DNA of 64,000 bases, from assembly GCF_036030735.1 (NCBI RefSeq), contig NZ_CP107928.1:4898001-4962000 (forward strand). The letters run 5' to 3'. Origin of the DNA: Streptomyces sp. NBC_00425. Lineage in GTDB: Bacteria; Actinomycetota; Actinomycetes; Streptomycetales; Streptomycetaceae. The translations under genes were made by a program, and so were the position numbers. Shown here piece after piece: positions 8,667-17,916 of the stretch. A model generated the notes under the pieces. That model was not told the DNA's origin and made no database searches. It was given only the letters and a program-made list of their open reading frames with translations. Each line of letters begins with the position of its first letter. The stretch's first letter is position 1.

Positions 8667-10361
8667 ATGGCCGCCGCCGAACTGACCGCGCACGCTCTGA
8701 TCGCCCAGCACCGGCCCACCCTCGACCAGGCCCTGGAAGCGATCCGCACGCGCGCGTACTGGTCCCCCCACCCGGAACACCCCAAGGCCTACGGGGAGAA
8801 CGGCAGCCTGGACGCGGCAGCCGGGAAGGCCGCCTTCGACGCCGTCCTGAACACCCGTCTCGACCTCGGCCAGCCCGGCACCGACGGCTGGGTGGGCGGC
8901 GAGGTCTCGCCGTACGGCCCCGAACTCGGCGTCTCCTACCCGCACGCGGACGTGGACACCCTGCTGCCCGCGATGCGCTCCGGACAGCGCGCCTGGCGGG
9001 ACGCGGGCGCGGAGGTCCGCGCGCTGGTCTGTCTGGAGATCCTCAAGCGGATCAGCGACCGCACCCACGAGTTCGCCCATGCCGTCATGCACACGTCCGG
9101 CCAGGCCTTCATGATGGCCTTCCAGGCCGGCGGCCCGCACGCCCAGGACCGCGGTCTGGAAGCGGTGGCGTACGCCTACGCCGAGCAGGTCCGCACCCCC
9201 GGCACGGCGGAGTGGAGCAAGCCCCAGGGCAAGCGCGACCCGCTCGCGATGACCAAGAGCTTCACGCCCGTCCCGCGCGGCGTCGCCCTGCTCATCGGCT
9301 GCAACACCTTCCCGACCTGGAACGGCTACCCCGGCCTGTTCGCGTCGCTGGCCACCGGCAACGCGGTCCTGGTCAAGCCCCACCCGCGCGCGGTGCTGCC
9401 GCTCGCGCTGACCGTGGGCGTCGCACGCGAGGTGCTCGCCGCGGCCGGCTTCGACCCGAACCTGGTCGCGCTGGCCGCCGAGCGCCCCGGCGAGGGCATC
9501 GCCAAGACGCTGGCCACCCGCCCCGAGATCCGGATCGTCGACTACACCGGCTCGACCGCCTTCGGCGACTGGCTGGAGGCCAACGCCCGCCAGGCGCAGG
9601 TCTACACCGAGAAGGCCGGCGTCAACACGGTGCTCGTGGAGTCGACCGCGAACTACAAGGGCATGCTCGCCAACCTGGCGTTCTCGCTGTCCCTGTACAG
9701 CGGCCAGATGTGCACCACCCCGCAGAACCTGCTGATCCCCCGCGACGGCATCCGCACCGACGAGGGCCCGAAGTCCTACGACGAGGTCGTCGCCGACCTC
9801 GCCCGCTCGGTCGACGGTCTCCTCGGCGACGACGCGCGCGCGAACGCCCTGCTCGGCGCGATCGTCAACCCCGACGTCAAGGCCCGTCTGGAAGCCGCGG
9901 CGGGCCTCGGCGAGGTCGCCCTCGCCTCCCGCGAGGTCGCCAACCCGGAGTTCCCGGACGCGATCGTGCGCACCCCGGTGATCGTCAAGCTCGACGGAGC
10001 CAAGCCGGACGACGAGGCCGCCTACATGAGCGAGTGCTTCGGCCCCGTCTCCTTCGCCGTCGCGGTCGACTCCGCGGCCGACGCGGTGGCCCTGCTGCGG
10101 CGCACCGTGCGGGAGAAGGGCGCGATGACGGTCGGCGCGTACACCACCGACGACCAGGTCGAGCAGGCCGTCCAGGAGGTCTGCCTGGACGAGGCCGCCC
10201 AGCTCTCCCTGAACCTCACCGGCGGCGTCTACGTCAACCAGACGGCCGCGTTCTCCGACTTCCACGGCTCGGGCGGCAACCCGGCGGCCAACGCGGCCCT
10301 CACCGACGGCGCCTTCGTCGCGAACCGCTTCCGCGTCGTCGAGGTCCGCCGGGACGCCTAG
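8667..10361 (+). CDS. paaN: Phenylacetic acid degradation protein PaaN (aldehyde dehydrogenase family)
   Basis: 564 residues, aldehyde-dehydrogenase fold. Visible are the NAD-binding region (GVALLIGCNTFPTWNGYPG, GNAVLVKPHPRA), the active-site cysteine C349 in SGQMCTTPQN, and FGPVSFAVAV near the C terminus. The long N-terminal extension (about 100 residues) and the motif set fit the actinobacterial PaaN group, thought to handle the semialdehyde formed on ring opening. It lacks the hydratase domain of PaaZ. ATG at 8667 has GAGGAG upstream. A strong hairpin follows the stop. Confidence 0.9.
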   Translation: MAAAELTAHALIAQHRPTLDQALEAIRTRAYWSPHPEHPKAYGENGSLDAAAGKAAFDAVLNTRLDLGQPGTDGWVGGEVSPYGPELGVSYPHADVDTLLPAMRSGQRAWRDAGAEVRALVCLEILKRISDRTHEFAHAVMHTSGQAFMMAFQAGGPHAQDRGLEAVAYAYAEQVRTPGTAEWSKPQGKRDPLAMTKSFTPVPRGVALLIGCNTFPTWNGYPGLFASLATGNAVLVKPHPRAVLPLALTVGVAREVLAAAGFDPNLVALAAERPGEGIAKTLATRPEIRIVDYTGSTAFGDWLEANARQAQVYTEKAGVNTVLVESTANYKGMLANLAFSLSLYSGQMCTTPQNLLIPRDGIRTDEGPKSYDEVVADLARSVDGLLGDDARANALLGAIVNPDVKARLEAAAGLGEVALASREVANPEFPDAIVRTPVIVKLDGAKPDDEAAYMSECFGPVSFAVAVDSAADAVALLRRTVREKGAMTVGAYTTDDQVEQAVQEVCLDEAAQLSLNLTGGVYVNQTAAFSDFHGSGGNPAANAALTDGAFVANRFRVVEVRRDA

Positions 10362-10371
10362 GAGACGCTCC

Positions 10372-10401
10372 GGGCGCCCCCGTCGGCACAAGGGGGCGCC
10401 C
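10372..10401 (+). terminator. Terminator hairpin after paaN
   Basis: Perfect 10-bp stem GGGCGCCCCC / GGGGGCGCCC with a 10-nt loop, 10 bp after the paaN stop and 13 bp before the end of the convergent methyltransferase gene. No U-tract, as is common in streptomycetes. Confidence 0.75.
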
Positions 10402-10414
10402 ACGGGGCCAAAAC

Positions 10415-11206
10415 CTACGGGGCGGAGGCTCCGGAGAGGTGCGGGGCGCCCCCGGCGGCACTCCAGTGGTACAGCGTCATGGCCACACTGGTCGCGAGGT
10501 TGTAGCTGGAGACCTGGGGGCGCATCGGCAGGGCGAGAAGACGGTCGGCCCGTGCGCGCAGCTCGGGGGAGAGTCCGCTGCGCTCCGAGCCGAACGCGAG
10601 GAGCGCGTCGTCCGGGAGCTCGACGCCCCGGATGTCGTCGCCCTCCGGGTCGAGGGCGAACACCGGCCCGGCCGGCAGTTCGTCGACCGTCAACCGCTCC
10701 ACGGCCGTCGCGAAGTGCAGCCCCGCCCCGCCGCGCACGACGGTCGGATGCCACGGGTCGAGTGTGCCGGTGGTGACCACCCCGGTCGCCCCGAATCCGG
10801 CGGCGAGCCGGATCACCGCCCCCGCGTTGCCCAGGTTGCGCGGGTTGTCCAGAACCACGACCGGGGTGGCGCGGGCCGGCTGCCCGAGCCTGTCCAGGTG
10901 GGCCTCCCGTGAGGGCCGGACGGCCAGGGCGGCGACCGCGGTGGGATGCGGACGCGGCACCAGGGACGCGTACGTCGCCCCAGTGACCTCTGTCAGGAGC
11001 CCGGCCAGCGTCTCGCGCACGTCGGGGGCGAGTTCCCCGGCCAGGGCGAGCGCCGCCGCCCGGTCGACGGCGACCGCCACCGGGACCTCCGCCCCGAAGC
11101 GCACGGCGTGCTTGAGGGCATGGAAGCCGTCGAGCAGGACGGTGTCGTCGGCGAGCCGGCGCCATCGGCCGAGCGGGTCGAGACCTGCGGTCACGGGGTC
11201 GGTCAT
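10415..11206 (-). CDS. TrmH/SpoU-family RNA 2'-O-ribose methyltransferase
   Basis: 263 residues. All three SpoU motifs are present: NPRNLGNAGAVIRLAAGFG (motif 1), LAFGSERSGLS (motif 2) and PMRPQVSSYNLATSVAMTLY (motif 3), which form the SAM-binding trefoil knot. An N-terminal ~90-residue substrate-binding domain precedes. rRNA or tRNA as substrate cannot be settled by eye. It stands alone on the minus strand between convergent paaN and the HTTM gene. Confidence 0.9.
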   Translation of the reverse strand: MTDPVTAGLDPLGRWRRLADDTVLLDGFHALKHAVRFGAEVPVAVAVDRAAALALAGELAPDVRETLAGLLTEVTGATYASLVPRPHPTAVAALAVRPSREAHLDRLGQPARATPVVVLDNPRNLGNAGAVIRLAAGFGATGVVTTGTLDPWHPTVVRGGAGLHFATAVERLTVDELPAGPVFALDPEGDDIRGVELPDDALLAFGSERSGLSPELRARADRLLALPMRPQVSSYNLATSVAMTLYHWSAAGGAPHLSGASAP

Positions 11207-11320
11207 GCCGTGAACCCTACGTGGGCACTCCCGGCGCGGGCCTGCGCCGGGAGCCGCCGGACCTGCGCCGGACCTGCCGGACCTGCGCCGGACGCGCCTG
11301 GCGCGAGCCCCCTACCTGCC

Positions 11321-11440
11321 GCGTGCCCGGCGTGGAACCTGGGCGCGCGTGCCCGACGCAGGTCCTGCGCGCTTGCCCGGCATGGGTCTTACGCGCTCGT
11401 ACCCGGCGTGGGTCCTACGCGCTCGTGCCCGGCGTGGAAG
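11321..11440. repeat. Degenerate ~26-bp tandem repeats
   Basis: About five imperfect copies of a unit like GTGCCCGGCGTGGGTCCTAC. The array covers the last codons of the HTTM gene and most of the 208-bp gap (11207-11414) before the methyltransferase gene. The rest of the gap is CCGGACCTGCG-type low-complexity sequence. Nothing else is seen in it. Confidence 0.6.
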
Positions 11441-12686
11441 CCGCGGAGGCCGCCTGTTCGGGGGCCGGGAGCTCCGGGTTGTCCGGGTCCCCCTGAGCCC
11501 GCGGCTCGGCCTCCTCCGTCGGGGCGCCGTCGGGGGCCGGCTGTCCGCGGTCCGGGAGCAGCGCCTCACGCACGCGTGCCGCCCATCCGCCGACCCGGTG
11601 CAGAAACGGCGTCGGCAGGAAGACGGAGTCCGTCGCGATCATCGCCAGCGAGAAGAACGGCAGCCCGAGCAGGACCGCGATCACCGCGTGTTCCGCCATC
11701 ATCAGCGCCAGCAGCACGTTCTTCAGCCGCCGGTTGAAGAGGGTGAACGGGAAGGCCACCTGCACGATGACCGTCCCGTACGTCGCGAGGAGGACCATCG
11801 TGCCGCTGGCGGCGAGCAGATCGGCGAGCCCGGGCCAGGGCGAGAAGTAGTCCAGGTGCAGGGGGTAGTACGCGGCGGTGCCGTCCTGCCAGCGCGAGCC
11901 CTGGATCTTGTACCAGCCGGCCGTCGCGTAGATCAGACAGGCCTCGACCATGATCACGACAAGGGCCCCGTTGTGCAGGACGTTGCCGATCACGTCGAGC
12001 AGGATCCGCGGCTGCGGCGACTTCCCGAAGCGTCCGGCGGCCCACCACAGGCCCTGCGCGGCCCACGCCGCCCACAGCAGCGCGGGAATGGTCCACTCAC
12101 TGTGGAAACGGTCCGCCACGGTCGCCGTGACCAGCGCCGTCCCGGACACGGCCCACAGGACGGGGCCGACCCGATCGGTGATCCGTTCGCCCCGCGCGCG
12201 TGCCTCCTGCTCACGTCGCACCCGCCGGGCGTCGAGCGACCAGACCTGACCGCAGCGCATGAACATCAGGTAGATCGACATCAGGTGCAGGACGTTGTCC
12301 CCGCCGTCGCCCATGAAGACACTGCGGTTCTGCATCGAGAGCACGCCGACCATGAACAGCACCGACATCGCGCGCGTGCGCCAGCCCAGCAGCAGCAGCG
12401 CGCCGGAGACCAGCGCGAGCGCGTACACGGCCTCGAACCAGGCCTGCCCGTCCGACCACATCAGGACGGTGAACGCCCCGTTGCTGTCGATCAGCTGCCG
12501 GGCCAGCTCCCAGTCCCACGGACTGTCGGGGCCGTACAGCTCCTGACGGTGCGGAAGCTCCCGCAACAGGAACAGCAGCCACGTACCGCTGAAGCCGATC
12601 CGGACCACGGCGCTCTGGTACGGCCCGAGCGCCGACTCCGTGAGACGGGCGATGAACGCGGAGACCGAAAGGGAGAAGCGGTTCAC
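11415..12686 (-). CDS. HTTM-domain integral membrane protein (vitamin K-dependent carboxylase-like)
   Basis: 423 residues with about eight hydrophobic helices. Segments such as LGPYQSAVVRIGFSGTWLLF, NVLHLMSIYLMFMRCGQVWS and IYATAGWYKIQGSRWQDGTA (with TAAYYPLHLDYF) match the horizontally transferred transmembrane (HTTM) family, which shares its membrane core with vitamin K-dependent gamma-carboxylase. Whether it is an enzyme is unknown. The C-terminal ~60 residues are a charged tail that ends inside a tandem repeat. The GTG start overlaps the stop of the upstream DUF5819 gene as GTGA, so the two are coupled. Confidence 0.82.
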   Translation of the reverse strand: MNRFSLSVSAFIARLTESALGPYQSAVVRIGFSGTWLLFLLRELPHRQELYGPDSPWDWELARQLIDSNGAFTVLMWSDGQAWFEAVYALALVSGALLLLGWRTRAMSVLFMVGVLSMQNRSVFMGDGGDNVLHLMSIYLMFMRCGQVWSLDARRVRREQEARARGERITDRVGPVLWAVSGTALVTATVADRFHSEWTIPALLWAAWAAQGLWWAAGRFGKSPQPRILLDVIGNVLHNGALVVIMVEACLIYATAGWYKIQGSRWQDGTAAYYPLHLDYFSPWPGLADLLAASGTMVLLATYGTVIVQVAFPFTLFNRRLKNVLLALMMAEHAVIAVLLGLPFFSLAMIATDSVFLPTPFLHRVGGWAARVREALLPDRGQPAPDGAPTEEAEPRAQGDPDNPELPAPEQAASAASTPGTSA

Positions 12687-13879
12687 CTCGTGCCTCCCTC
12701 GGTCGCGCCGTCCGGCACGGACCACCAGGACAGTACGCGGTACACCGGGCTCGTCGACACCTTGTCGGTGCTCCACTTCGGCGGGGGCACGTTGGTGGTC
12801 CGCGAGCGGACCTGGACCCGCTCCACGGCTTCGCCCCCGTGGACCGCGCCGCGCTCCAGACGCATCACCACGACCCGGCGCAGATACGTCTCGGCGAGGG
12901 CGCCGCGCAGGCCGACGGGCCGGGCGGAGCCGTCGTGCGTGGCGGTGAAGAAGTCCCAGGCACGGCGCAACTCGTTCTGCTGGGTGTGGCTCGGCACCAG
13001 GTTGCCGTCGATCTCGCGGCCGTCCTGCGCGGACAGGTCGTACCAGCCGGTGGTCCGCGACCCGCCGTCCGCGCCGCGGATCTGGGCGCGGACCTGGACG
13101 GCGATGTTCTGCTGCAGCGGGTTCGGCGCGAACAGCTTCCAGTTCTGTTCGAACTCCGGGTAGATCCAGTCGTCGATCGCCTTGCCGTGCGCCTTCGTGA
13201 CGGTGTTGGACGGCGCGACGTGCAGGAACACGATCCCGACGTGCACGCACACGGCGACCGCGACGACGGCCAGCGCCAGCGCGGCCCCGACCTGGTAACG
13301 CGGCGAAAGCGCGGCCACACCGGTACGGGGCGGGAGGTGACGGGGCGCTGTCGTGGAAGCGGGGCCGGGGCCGGGGTCCGGACCGGGGTCGCCATCCGGG
13401 CCGACGCCGGGGCCGGGGCAGTACGCGGGGTCGGCATCCGGGTGGGAGGCCGGGTCGGCGTCCGGGCGGCGGGCAGTGTCGGCATCCGGCCCGGCGTGGA
13501 CGTCGGCGTCGGCGTCGAGGCCGGGGGCCTGGTCGCCGGCTGCTTCCGTACCCCGGACGGGCGCGGAGCCCCGGAGTTCGGCGCGCGGCGCGGGCACTGC
13601 GCCTTTGACCGGCGACGACTCCGCCACCGGCCCACCTGACAGGCTTGCGCCGCCCGAAGCGTCCGCGACACTCAAAGGCTGCCCGCCCGAGGGGTCCCCG
13701 CCCGACGCCTGCGGCCCGTCCGACGCCTGCGGCCCGTCCGAGGGATGAGGCCCGTCCGACGGATCCGCGCCCTCCGACAGGCCCGGCCCCTCCGCCATGT
13801 CCCGCCCCTCCGACGAGGTCGGTCCGCCTGACGTGTCCGCCCGCCGTGGAGCGCCTGAGCCTCCGTCGTACGCGTCCAT
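12683..13879 (-). CDS. DUF5819-type single-pass membrane protein
   Basis: 398 residues. Residues 1-180 are low complexity (SDGP and PDAD-type repeats, no fold expected). A single transmembrane helix ([19 protein letters not shown]) follows, then an extracellular domain with [13 protein letters not shown] and a conserved WSVPD end, as in the DUF5819 family (from memory). ATG at 13879 is preferred because upstream sequence is promoter-like; the frame stays open to 14083 and a weak GGGGCGG precedes the chosen start. Always-coupled layout with the HTTM gene suggests one complex. Divergent from paaABCDE. Confidence 0.75.
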   Translation of the reverse strand: MDAYDGGSGAPRRADTSGGPTSSEGRDMAEGPGLSEGADPSDGPHPSDGPQASDGPQASGGDPSGGQPLSVADASGGASLSGGPVAESSPVKGAVPAPRAELRGSAPVRGTEAAGDQAPGLDADADVHAGPDADTARRPDADPASHPDADPAYCPGPGVGPDGDPGPDPGPGPASTTAPRHLPPRTGVAALSPRYQVGAALALAVVAVAVCVHVGIVFLHVAPSNTVTKAHGKAIDDWIYPEFEQNWKLFAPNPLQQNIAVQVRAQIRGADGGSRTTGWYDLSAQDGREIDGNLVPSHTQQNELRRAWDFFTATHDGSARPVGLRGALAETYLRRVVVMRLERGAVHGGEAVERVQVRSRTTNVPPPKWSTDKVSTSPVYRVLSWWSVPDGATEGGTR

Positions 13880-14031
13880 TCCGCCCCGTTCCCCGATACC
13901 GGTCCTCTTCGCGCGCTGCGTCGCGCAATCGCGAACGGTACTCAGCCTCACCCGTCCGGCCCAGCCCTCCCCCGCGGTGCCCGGACCCCGGCCGGGCGTG
14001 GGACGGATCGTCCGCGGAGAACTCCCGCAGG

Positions 14032-14040
14032 TTATCCACA
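14032..14040 (+). promoter_or_regulatory. DnaA box in the DUF5819-paaA gap
   Basis: TTATCCACA, an exact DnaA box, 4 bp before a TTGACA hexamer (14045-14050). The gap 13880-14166 holds this, the operator at 14085 and the paaA ribosome site. Confidence 0.45.
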
Positions 14041-14084
14041 GCGGTTGACACCATACGACGGCCGTCCCACCATGGAATCGCACG

Positions 14085-14098
14085 GACCGAACGATCGG
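14085..14098. promoter_or_regulatory. TetR-type operator upstream of paaABCDE
   Basis: ACCGAACGATCGGT, the exact reverse complement of the operator at 8564-8577, 68 bp before the paaA start and 34 bp after TTGACA. Inferred target of the TetR protein at 6406-6996. Confidence 0.68.
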
Positions 14099-14166
14099 TC
14101 GGGAGAAGGCTCGGGCAGAGCCGAGGCCAAGGCACGGAGCCGAGGCCCGAGGTCAAGGGGGACCGC

Positions 14167-15195
14167 ATGGCGACAGCAGCCGCCCACCAGACGGCCCGCA
14201 CGGAGGAAGACGCCCCGCGCCACGACGGCGGGCCGGCCGACGAGGCGGCGCACGAGGCGTACCAGCGCCTCTTCGACGCCACCGTGGCCGCGGACGAACG
14301 CATCGAGCCACGCGACTGGATGCCCGACGCCTACCGGGCGACGCTGGTACGCCAGATCGCGCAGCACGCCCACTCCGAGATCATCGGCATGCAGCCGGAG
14401 GCCAACTGGATCACCCGCGCCCCCTCCCTGCGCCGCAAGGCCATCCTCATGGCGAAGGTCCAGGACGAAGCGGGCCACGGGCTCTACCTCTACAGTGCGG
14501 CCGAAACCCTCGGCGCCAGCCGCGACGACCTCCTCGACAAACTGCACACCGGTCGCCAGAAGTACTCCTCGATCTTCAACTACCCCACGCTGACCTGGGC
14601 GGACGTCGGCGCGATCGGCTGGCTGGTGGACGGCGCGGCGATCACCAACCAGGTCCCCCTGTGCCGCTGCTCCTACGGCCCGTACGCGCGCGCGATGGTC
14701 CGCGTGTGCAAGGAGGAGTCCTTCCACCAGCGCCAGGGGTACGAACTGCTGCTCGCCCTCAGCCAGGGCACCGAGGCGCAGCACGCGATGGCGCAGGACG
14801 CCGTCGACCGCTGGTGGTGGCCGTCGCTCATGATGTTCGGCCCGCCCGACGACGAGTCCGCGCACTCCGCGCAGTCGACGGCCTGGAAGATCAAGCGCCA
14901 CTCCAACGACGAACTGCGCCGGCGCTTCGTCGACATCTGCGTCCCCCAGGCGGAGTCGCTCGGCCTCACCCTCCCGGACCCGGACCTGAAGTGGAACGAG
15001 GAGCGCGGGCACCACGACTTCGGCCCGATCGACTGGACCGAGTTCAAGGAAGTCCTCAAGGGCAACGGCCCCTGCAACGAACAGCGCATCACCCAACGCA
15101 GGCGCGCCCATGACGAAGGCGCATGGGTACGGGAGGCGGCCGCGGCCCACGCGGCCAAACGCCTTCCCCGGACGACGGAAGCGGAGCAGGCATGA
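14167..15195 (+). CDS. paaA: Phenylacetyl-CoA epoxidase subunit PaaA (catalytic diiron)
   Basis: 342 residues. PaaA is the catalytic subunit of the multicomponent monooxygenase that epoxidises phenylacetyl-CoA. Four-helix-bundle diiron ligands fit [17 protein letters not shown] and [15 protein letters not shown], both ExxH-type, and [13 protein letters not shown] is characteristic. ATG at 14167 has AAGGGGG 7 bp upstream. First of five genes joined by 1- or 4-bp overlaps; it ends in ATGA shared with paaB. Confidence 0.96.
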   Translation: MATAAAHQTARTEEDAPRHDGGPADEAAHEAYQRLFDATVAADERIEPRDWMPDAYRATLVRQIAQHAHSEIIGMQPEANWITRAPSLRRKAILMAKVQDEAGHGLYLYSAAETLGASRDDLLDKLHTGRQKYSSIFNYPTLTWADVGAIGWLVDGAAITNQVPLCRCSYGPYARAMVRVCKEESFHQRQGYELLLALSQGTEAQHAMAQDAVDRWWWPSLMMFGPPDDESAHSAQSTAWKIKRHSNDELRRRFVDICVPQAESLGLTLPDPDLKWNEERGHHDFGPIDWTEFKEVLKGNGPCNEQRITQRRRAHDEGAWVREAAAAHAAKRLPRTTEAEQA

Positions 15196-15479
15196 CCCAC
15201 ACCGACTGGCCCCTGTGGGAGGTCTTCGTGCGCTCCCGGCGCGGCCTCTCCCACACCCACGCCGGCAGCCTGCACGCGCCGGACGCCGAGTTCGCCCTGC
15301 GCAACGCACGCGACCTGTACACCCGGCGCGGTGAAGGCGTCTCGATCTGGGTCGTGCCGTCCTCGGCGATCACCGCGTCCTCGCCCGACGAGAAGGACCC
15401 GTTCTTCGAACCCTCCGCCGACAAGCCGTACCGGCACCCGACGTTCTACGAGATCCCGGAGGGGGTGAAGCACCTGTGA
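15192..15479 (+). CDS. paaB: Phenylacetyl-CoA epoxidase subunit PaaB
   Basis: 95 residues, standard for this small subunit, which helps bridge the PaaA-PaaC heterodimers. It begins [21 protein letters not shown] and has [20 protein letters not shown], both family hallmarks. ATG overlaps the paaA stop (ATGA) and its own stop overlaps the paaC start (GTGA). Confidence 0.96.
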   Translation: MTHTDWPLWEVFVRSRRGLSHTHAGSLHAPDAEFALRNARDLYTRRGEGVSIWVVPSSAITASSPDEKDPFFEPSADKPYRHPTFYEIPEGVKHL

Positions 15480-16267
15480 CCACGCCCGCGACCACGACCG
15501 CGCACACCCACAGCGACGTCGACACCCACGACCACACCGCCGCCGACACCACCGTCGACGGCACGCGGACCGCCGCCCTCGCCCTCGGGGACGACGCCCT
15601 GGTGCTCTCCCACCGCCTGGGGGAGTGGATCGGCCACGCGCCCGTGCTGGAGGAGGAGGTCGCCCTCGCCAACATCGCGCTCGACCTGCTCGGTCAGGCC
15701 AGGATCCTGCTGTCGATGGCCGGCGACGAGGACGAACTGGCGTACCTGCGCGAGGAACGCGCCTTCCGCAACGTCCAGTTGGTCGAACAGCCCAACGGCG
15801 ACTTCGCCCACACCATCGCCCGCCAGCTGTACTTCTCCACCTACCAGCACCTGCTGTACGCGCAACTGGCAGCCGGAACCGGCCCGTTCGCCGGGCTTGC
15901 GGCGAAGGCCGTCAAGGAGGTCGCCTACCACCGCGACCACGCCGAACAGTGGACCCTGCGCCTCGGCGACGGCACCGACGTCAGCCACGAACGGATGCAG
16001 CGTGCGTGCACCGCGTTGTGGCGGTTCACCGGAGAGATGTTCCACCCCGTGAACGGCCTCGACCTCGACCGGGCAGGCCTGGAGTCGGCCTGGCTGGAGT
16101 CGGTGCGGGAGGTACTGGGGCGGGCCGGCCTGACGGTCCCGGAGGGCCCGCGCACCGGCGCCTGGAGCGCCGGGGCCGGCCGCGAGGGCCTGCACACCGA
16201 GCCCTTCGGGCCGATGCTCGCCGAGATGCAGCACCTGCACCGCAGCCACCCGGGGGCGTCGTGGTGA
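15476..16267 (+). CDS. paaC: Phenylacetyl-CoA epoxidase subunit PaaC (structural)
   Basis: 263 residues, ferritin-like partner of PaaA without catalytic iron. Recognisable segments are DDALVLSHRLGEWIGHAPVL, EEVALANIALDLLGQAR and AYLREERAFRNVQLVEQPNG. The first ~30 residues are Thr/His/Asp-rich and not conserved. GTG start overlaps paaB. Confidence 0.95.
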   Translation: MTTPATTTAHTHSDVDTHDHTAADTTVDGTRTAALALGDDALVLSHRLGEWIGHAPVLEEEVALANIALDLLGQARILLSMAGDEDELAYLREERAFRNVQLVEQPNGDFAHTIARQLYFSTYQHLLYAQLAAGTGPFAGLAAKAVKEVAYHRDHAEQWTLRLGDGTDVSHERMQRACTALWRFTGEMFHPVNGLDLDRAGLESAWLESVREVLGRAGLTVPEGPRTGAWSAGAGREGLHTEPFGPMLAEMQHLHRSHPGASW

Positions 16268-16803
16268 CGACGACCACCGCGCTGGAGGCGGAACTCCTCG
16301 AGATCGCCGGCTCGGTCCCCGATCCCGAGCTCCCGGTGCTCACCCTCCATGAGCTGGGCGTCGTACGCGCCGTCCGCCTGCACGGCACGGACACCGTCGA
16401 GGTCGAACTGACCCCCACGTACACCGGCTGCCCCGCCGTCGAGGCCATGTCCCTGGACATCGAACGCACACTGCACGAGCACGGCATGCGCGAAGTGACG
16501 GTGCGCACCGTCCTCACGCCCGCCTGGTCGACCGACGACATCACCGCCGAAGGGCGTCGCAAACTACGGGAGTTCGGCATCGCACCGCCCCGCGCCGTAC
16601 GCGAGCACGGACCCGTACCGCTGGCCCTCGGGCCGACCCGCGCCCTTCACGCGGCCGAGGCCTCCGAAGCGGAACCGCTGCACTGCCCCCACTGCGGATC
16701 CGCCGACACCGAACTGCTCAGCCGCTTCTCCTCCACCGCGTGCAAGGCGCTGCGCCGCTGCCTGTCCTGCCGCGAACCCTTCGACCACTTCAAGGAGTTG
16801 TGA
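16264..16803 (+). CDS. paaD: PaaD, MIP18/DUF59-family assembly factor
   Basis: 179 residues. The N-terminal DUF59 domain (VPDPELPVLTLHELGVV, TYTGCPAVEAM) is shared with iron-sulfur assembly factors, and the C-terminal part has a four-cysteine zinc-ribbon-like pattern (CPHCGS ... CLSCREPF). PaaD is thought to mature the [2Fe-2S] or diiron components of the epoxidase. GTG at 16264 gives the usual GTGA overlap; GTG one codon earlier is possible. Its stop overlaps paaE as TGATG. Confidence 0.94.
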   Translation: MTTTTALEAELLEIAGSVPDPELPVLTLHELGVVRAVRLHGTDTVEVELTPTYTGCPAVEAMSLDIERTLHEHGMREVTVRTVLTPAWSTDDITAEGRRKLREFGIAPPRAVREHGPVPLALGPTRALHAAEASEAEPLHCPHCGSADTELLSRFSSTACKALRRCLSCREPFDHFKEL

Positions 16804-17864
16804 TGGCCCGCTTCCACCGGCTTCCCGTGGCCGCGGTGGACCGGCTGACCGACGACTCCGTCGCCCTCACGTTCTCCGTCCCCGAGGCGCTGCGCGAGGA
16901 GTACCTGCACGCGCCCGGGCAGCACCTCGCGCTGCGTCGCCTGGCCGACGGAGCCGAGATCCGGCGGACGTACTCGATCTGCTCGCCCGCGCCCGACGCC
17001 TCCGGCGAGGGGCCGCGCACACTCCGCGTGGGCGTGCGGCTGGTCGAGGGCGGAGCGTTCTCCACCTACGCCCTGAAAGAGATCGACATCGGGGACGAAC
17101 TCGAGGTGATGACGCCAGCCGGGCGGTTCACCCTCGCCCCGGCCCCCGGCCTCTACGCGGCGATCGTCGGCGGCAGCGGCATCACACCGGTCCTGTCGAT
17201 CGTCTCCACCCTGCTCGCCCGCGAGCCCCGCGCCCGGTTCTGTCTCATCCGCAGCGACCGGACCGCCGCGTCGACGATGTTCCTGGAGGAGGTCGCCGAC
17301 CTGAAGGACCGGTACCCGGAGCGGCTGCACCTCGTCACCGTGCTCTCCCGCGAGGAACAGCAGGCGGGTCTGCCGTCCGGACGACTGGACCAGGACCGGC
17401 TGACCACCCTGCTGCCGGCCCTGCTGCCGGTCGCGGACGTGGCGGGATGGTTCCTGTGCGGCCCGTACGGACTGGTGCAGGGCGCCGAACGGGCACTGAG
17501 AGAGCTCGGGGTCGGCCGCACCCGGATCCACGAGGAGATCTTCCACGTGGACGGCGCGGCGCCCACGGCCCCCCGGACCACGCCGGCCCACGCCACGGTG
17601 ACCGCCCGGCTCGACGGCCGGGGCGGCAGCTGGCCGGTGCGGGACGGGGAGTCGGTCCTGGAGACCGTGCTGCGCAACCGACCCGACGCGCCCTACGCGT
17701 GCAAGGGCGGAGTGTGCGGGACCTGCCGGGCCTTCCTCGTCGGCGGCGAGGTGCGCATGGACCGCAACTTCGCACTGGAGCCGGAGGAGACGGAGGCCGG
17801 CTATGTGCTGGCGTGCCAGTCGCACCCGCTGACCGAGGCGGTCGAGGTGGACTTCGACCGATGA
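16803..17864 (+). CDS. paaE: Phenylacetyl-CoA epoxidase reductase PaaE
   Basis: 353 residues. An N-terminal flavin/NADPH reductase has RRTYSICSPAP (flavin site) and GGSGITPVLSI (nucleotide site). A C-terminal plant-type ferredoxin domain has the cluster ligands CKGGVCGTC near residue 300 and a later cysteine in YVLACQSHP. It passes electrons from NADPH to the PaaA diiron site. Last gene of paaABCDE; paaK, paaG, paaZ and paaJ are not in the window. Confidence 0.96.
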   Translation: MARFHRLPVAAVDRLTDDSVALTFSVPEALREEYLHAPGQHLALRRLADGAEIRRTYSICSPAPDASGEGPRTLRVGVRLVEGGAFSTYALKEIDIGDELEVMTPAGRFTLAPAPGLYAAIVGGSGITPVLSIVSTLLAREPRARFCLIRSDRTAASTMFLEEVADLKDRYPERLHLVTVLSREEQQAGLPSGRLDQDRLTTLLPALLPVADVAGWFLCGPYGLVQGAERALRELGVGRTRIHEEIFHVDGAAPTAPRTTPAHATVTARLDGRGGSWPVRDGESVLETVLRNRPDAPYACKGGVCGTCRAFLVGGEVRMDRNFALEPEETEAGYVLACQSHPLTEAVEVDFDR

Positions 17865-17916
17865 GACGCCGATGAGACGCCGGGCCTCTCGGAACCCGAC
17901 TGCTGTTCCCTTCTCC

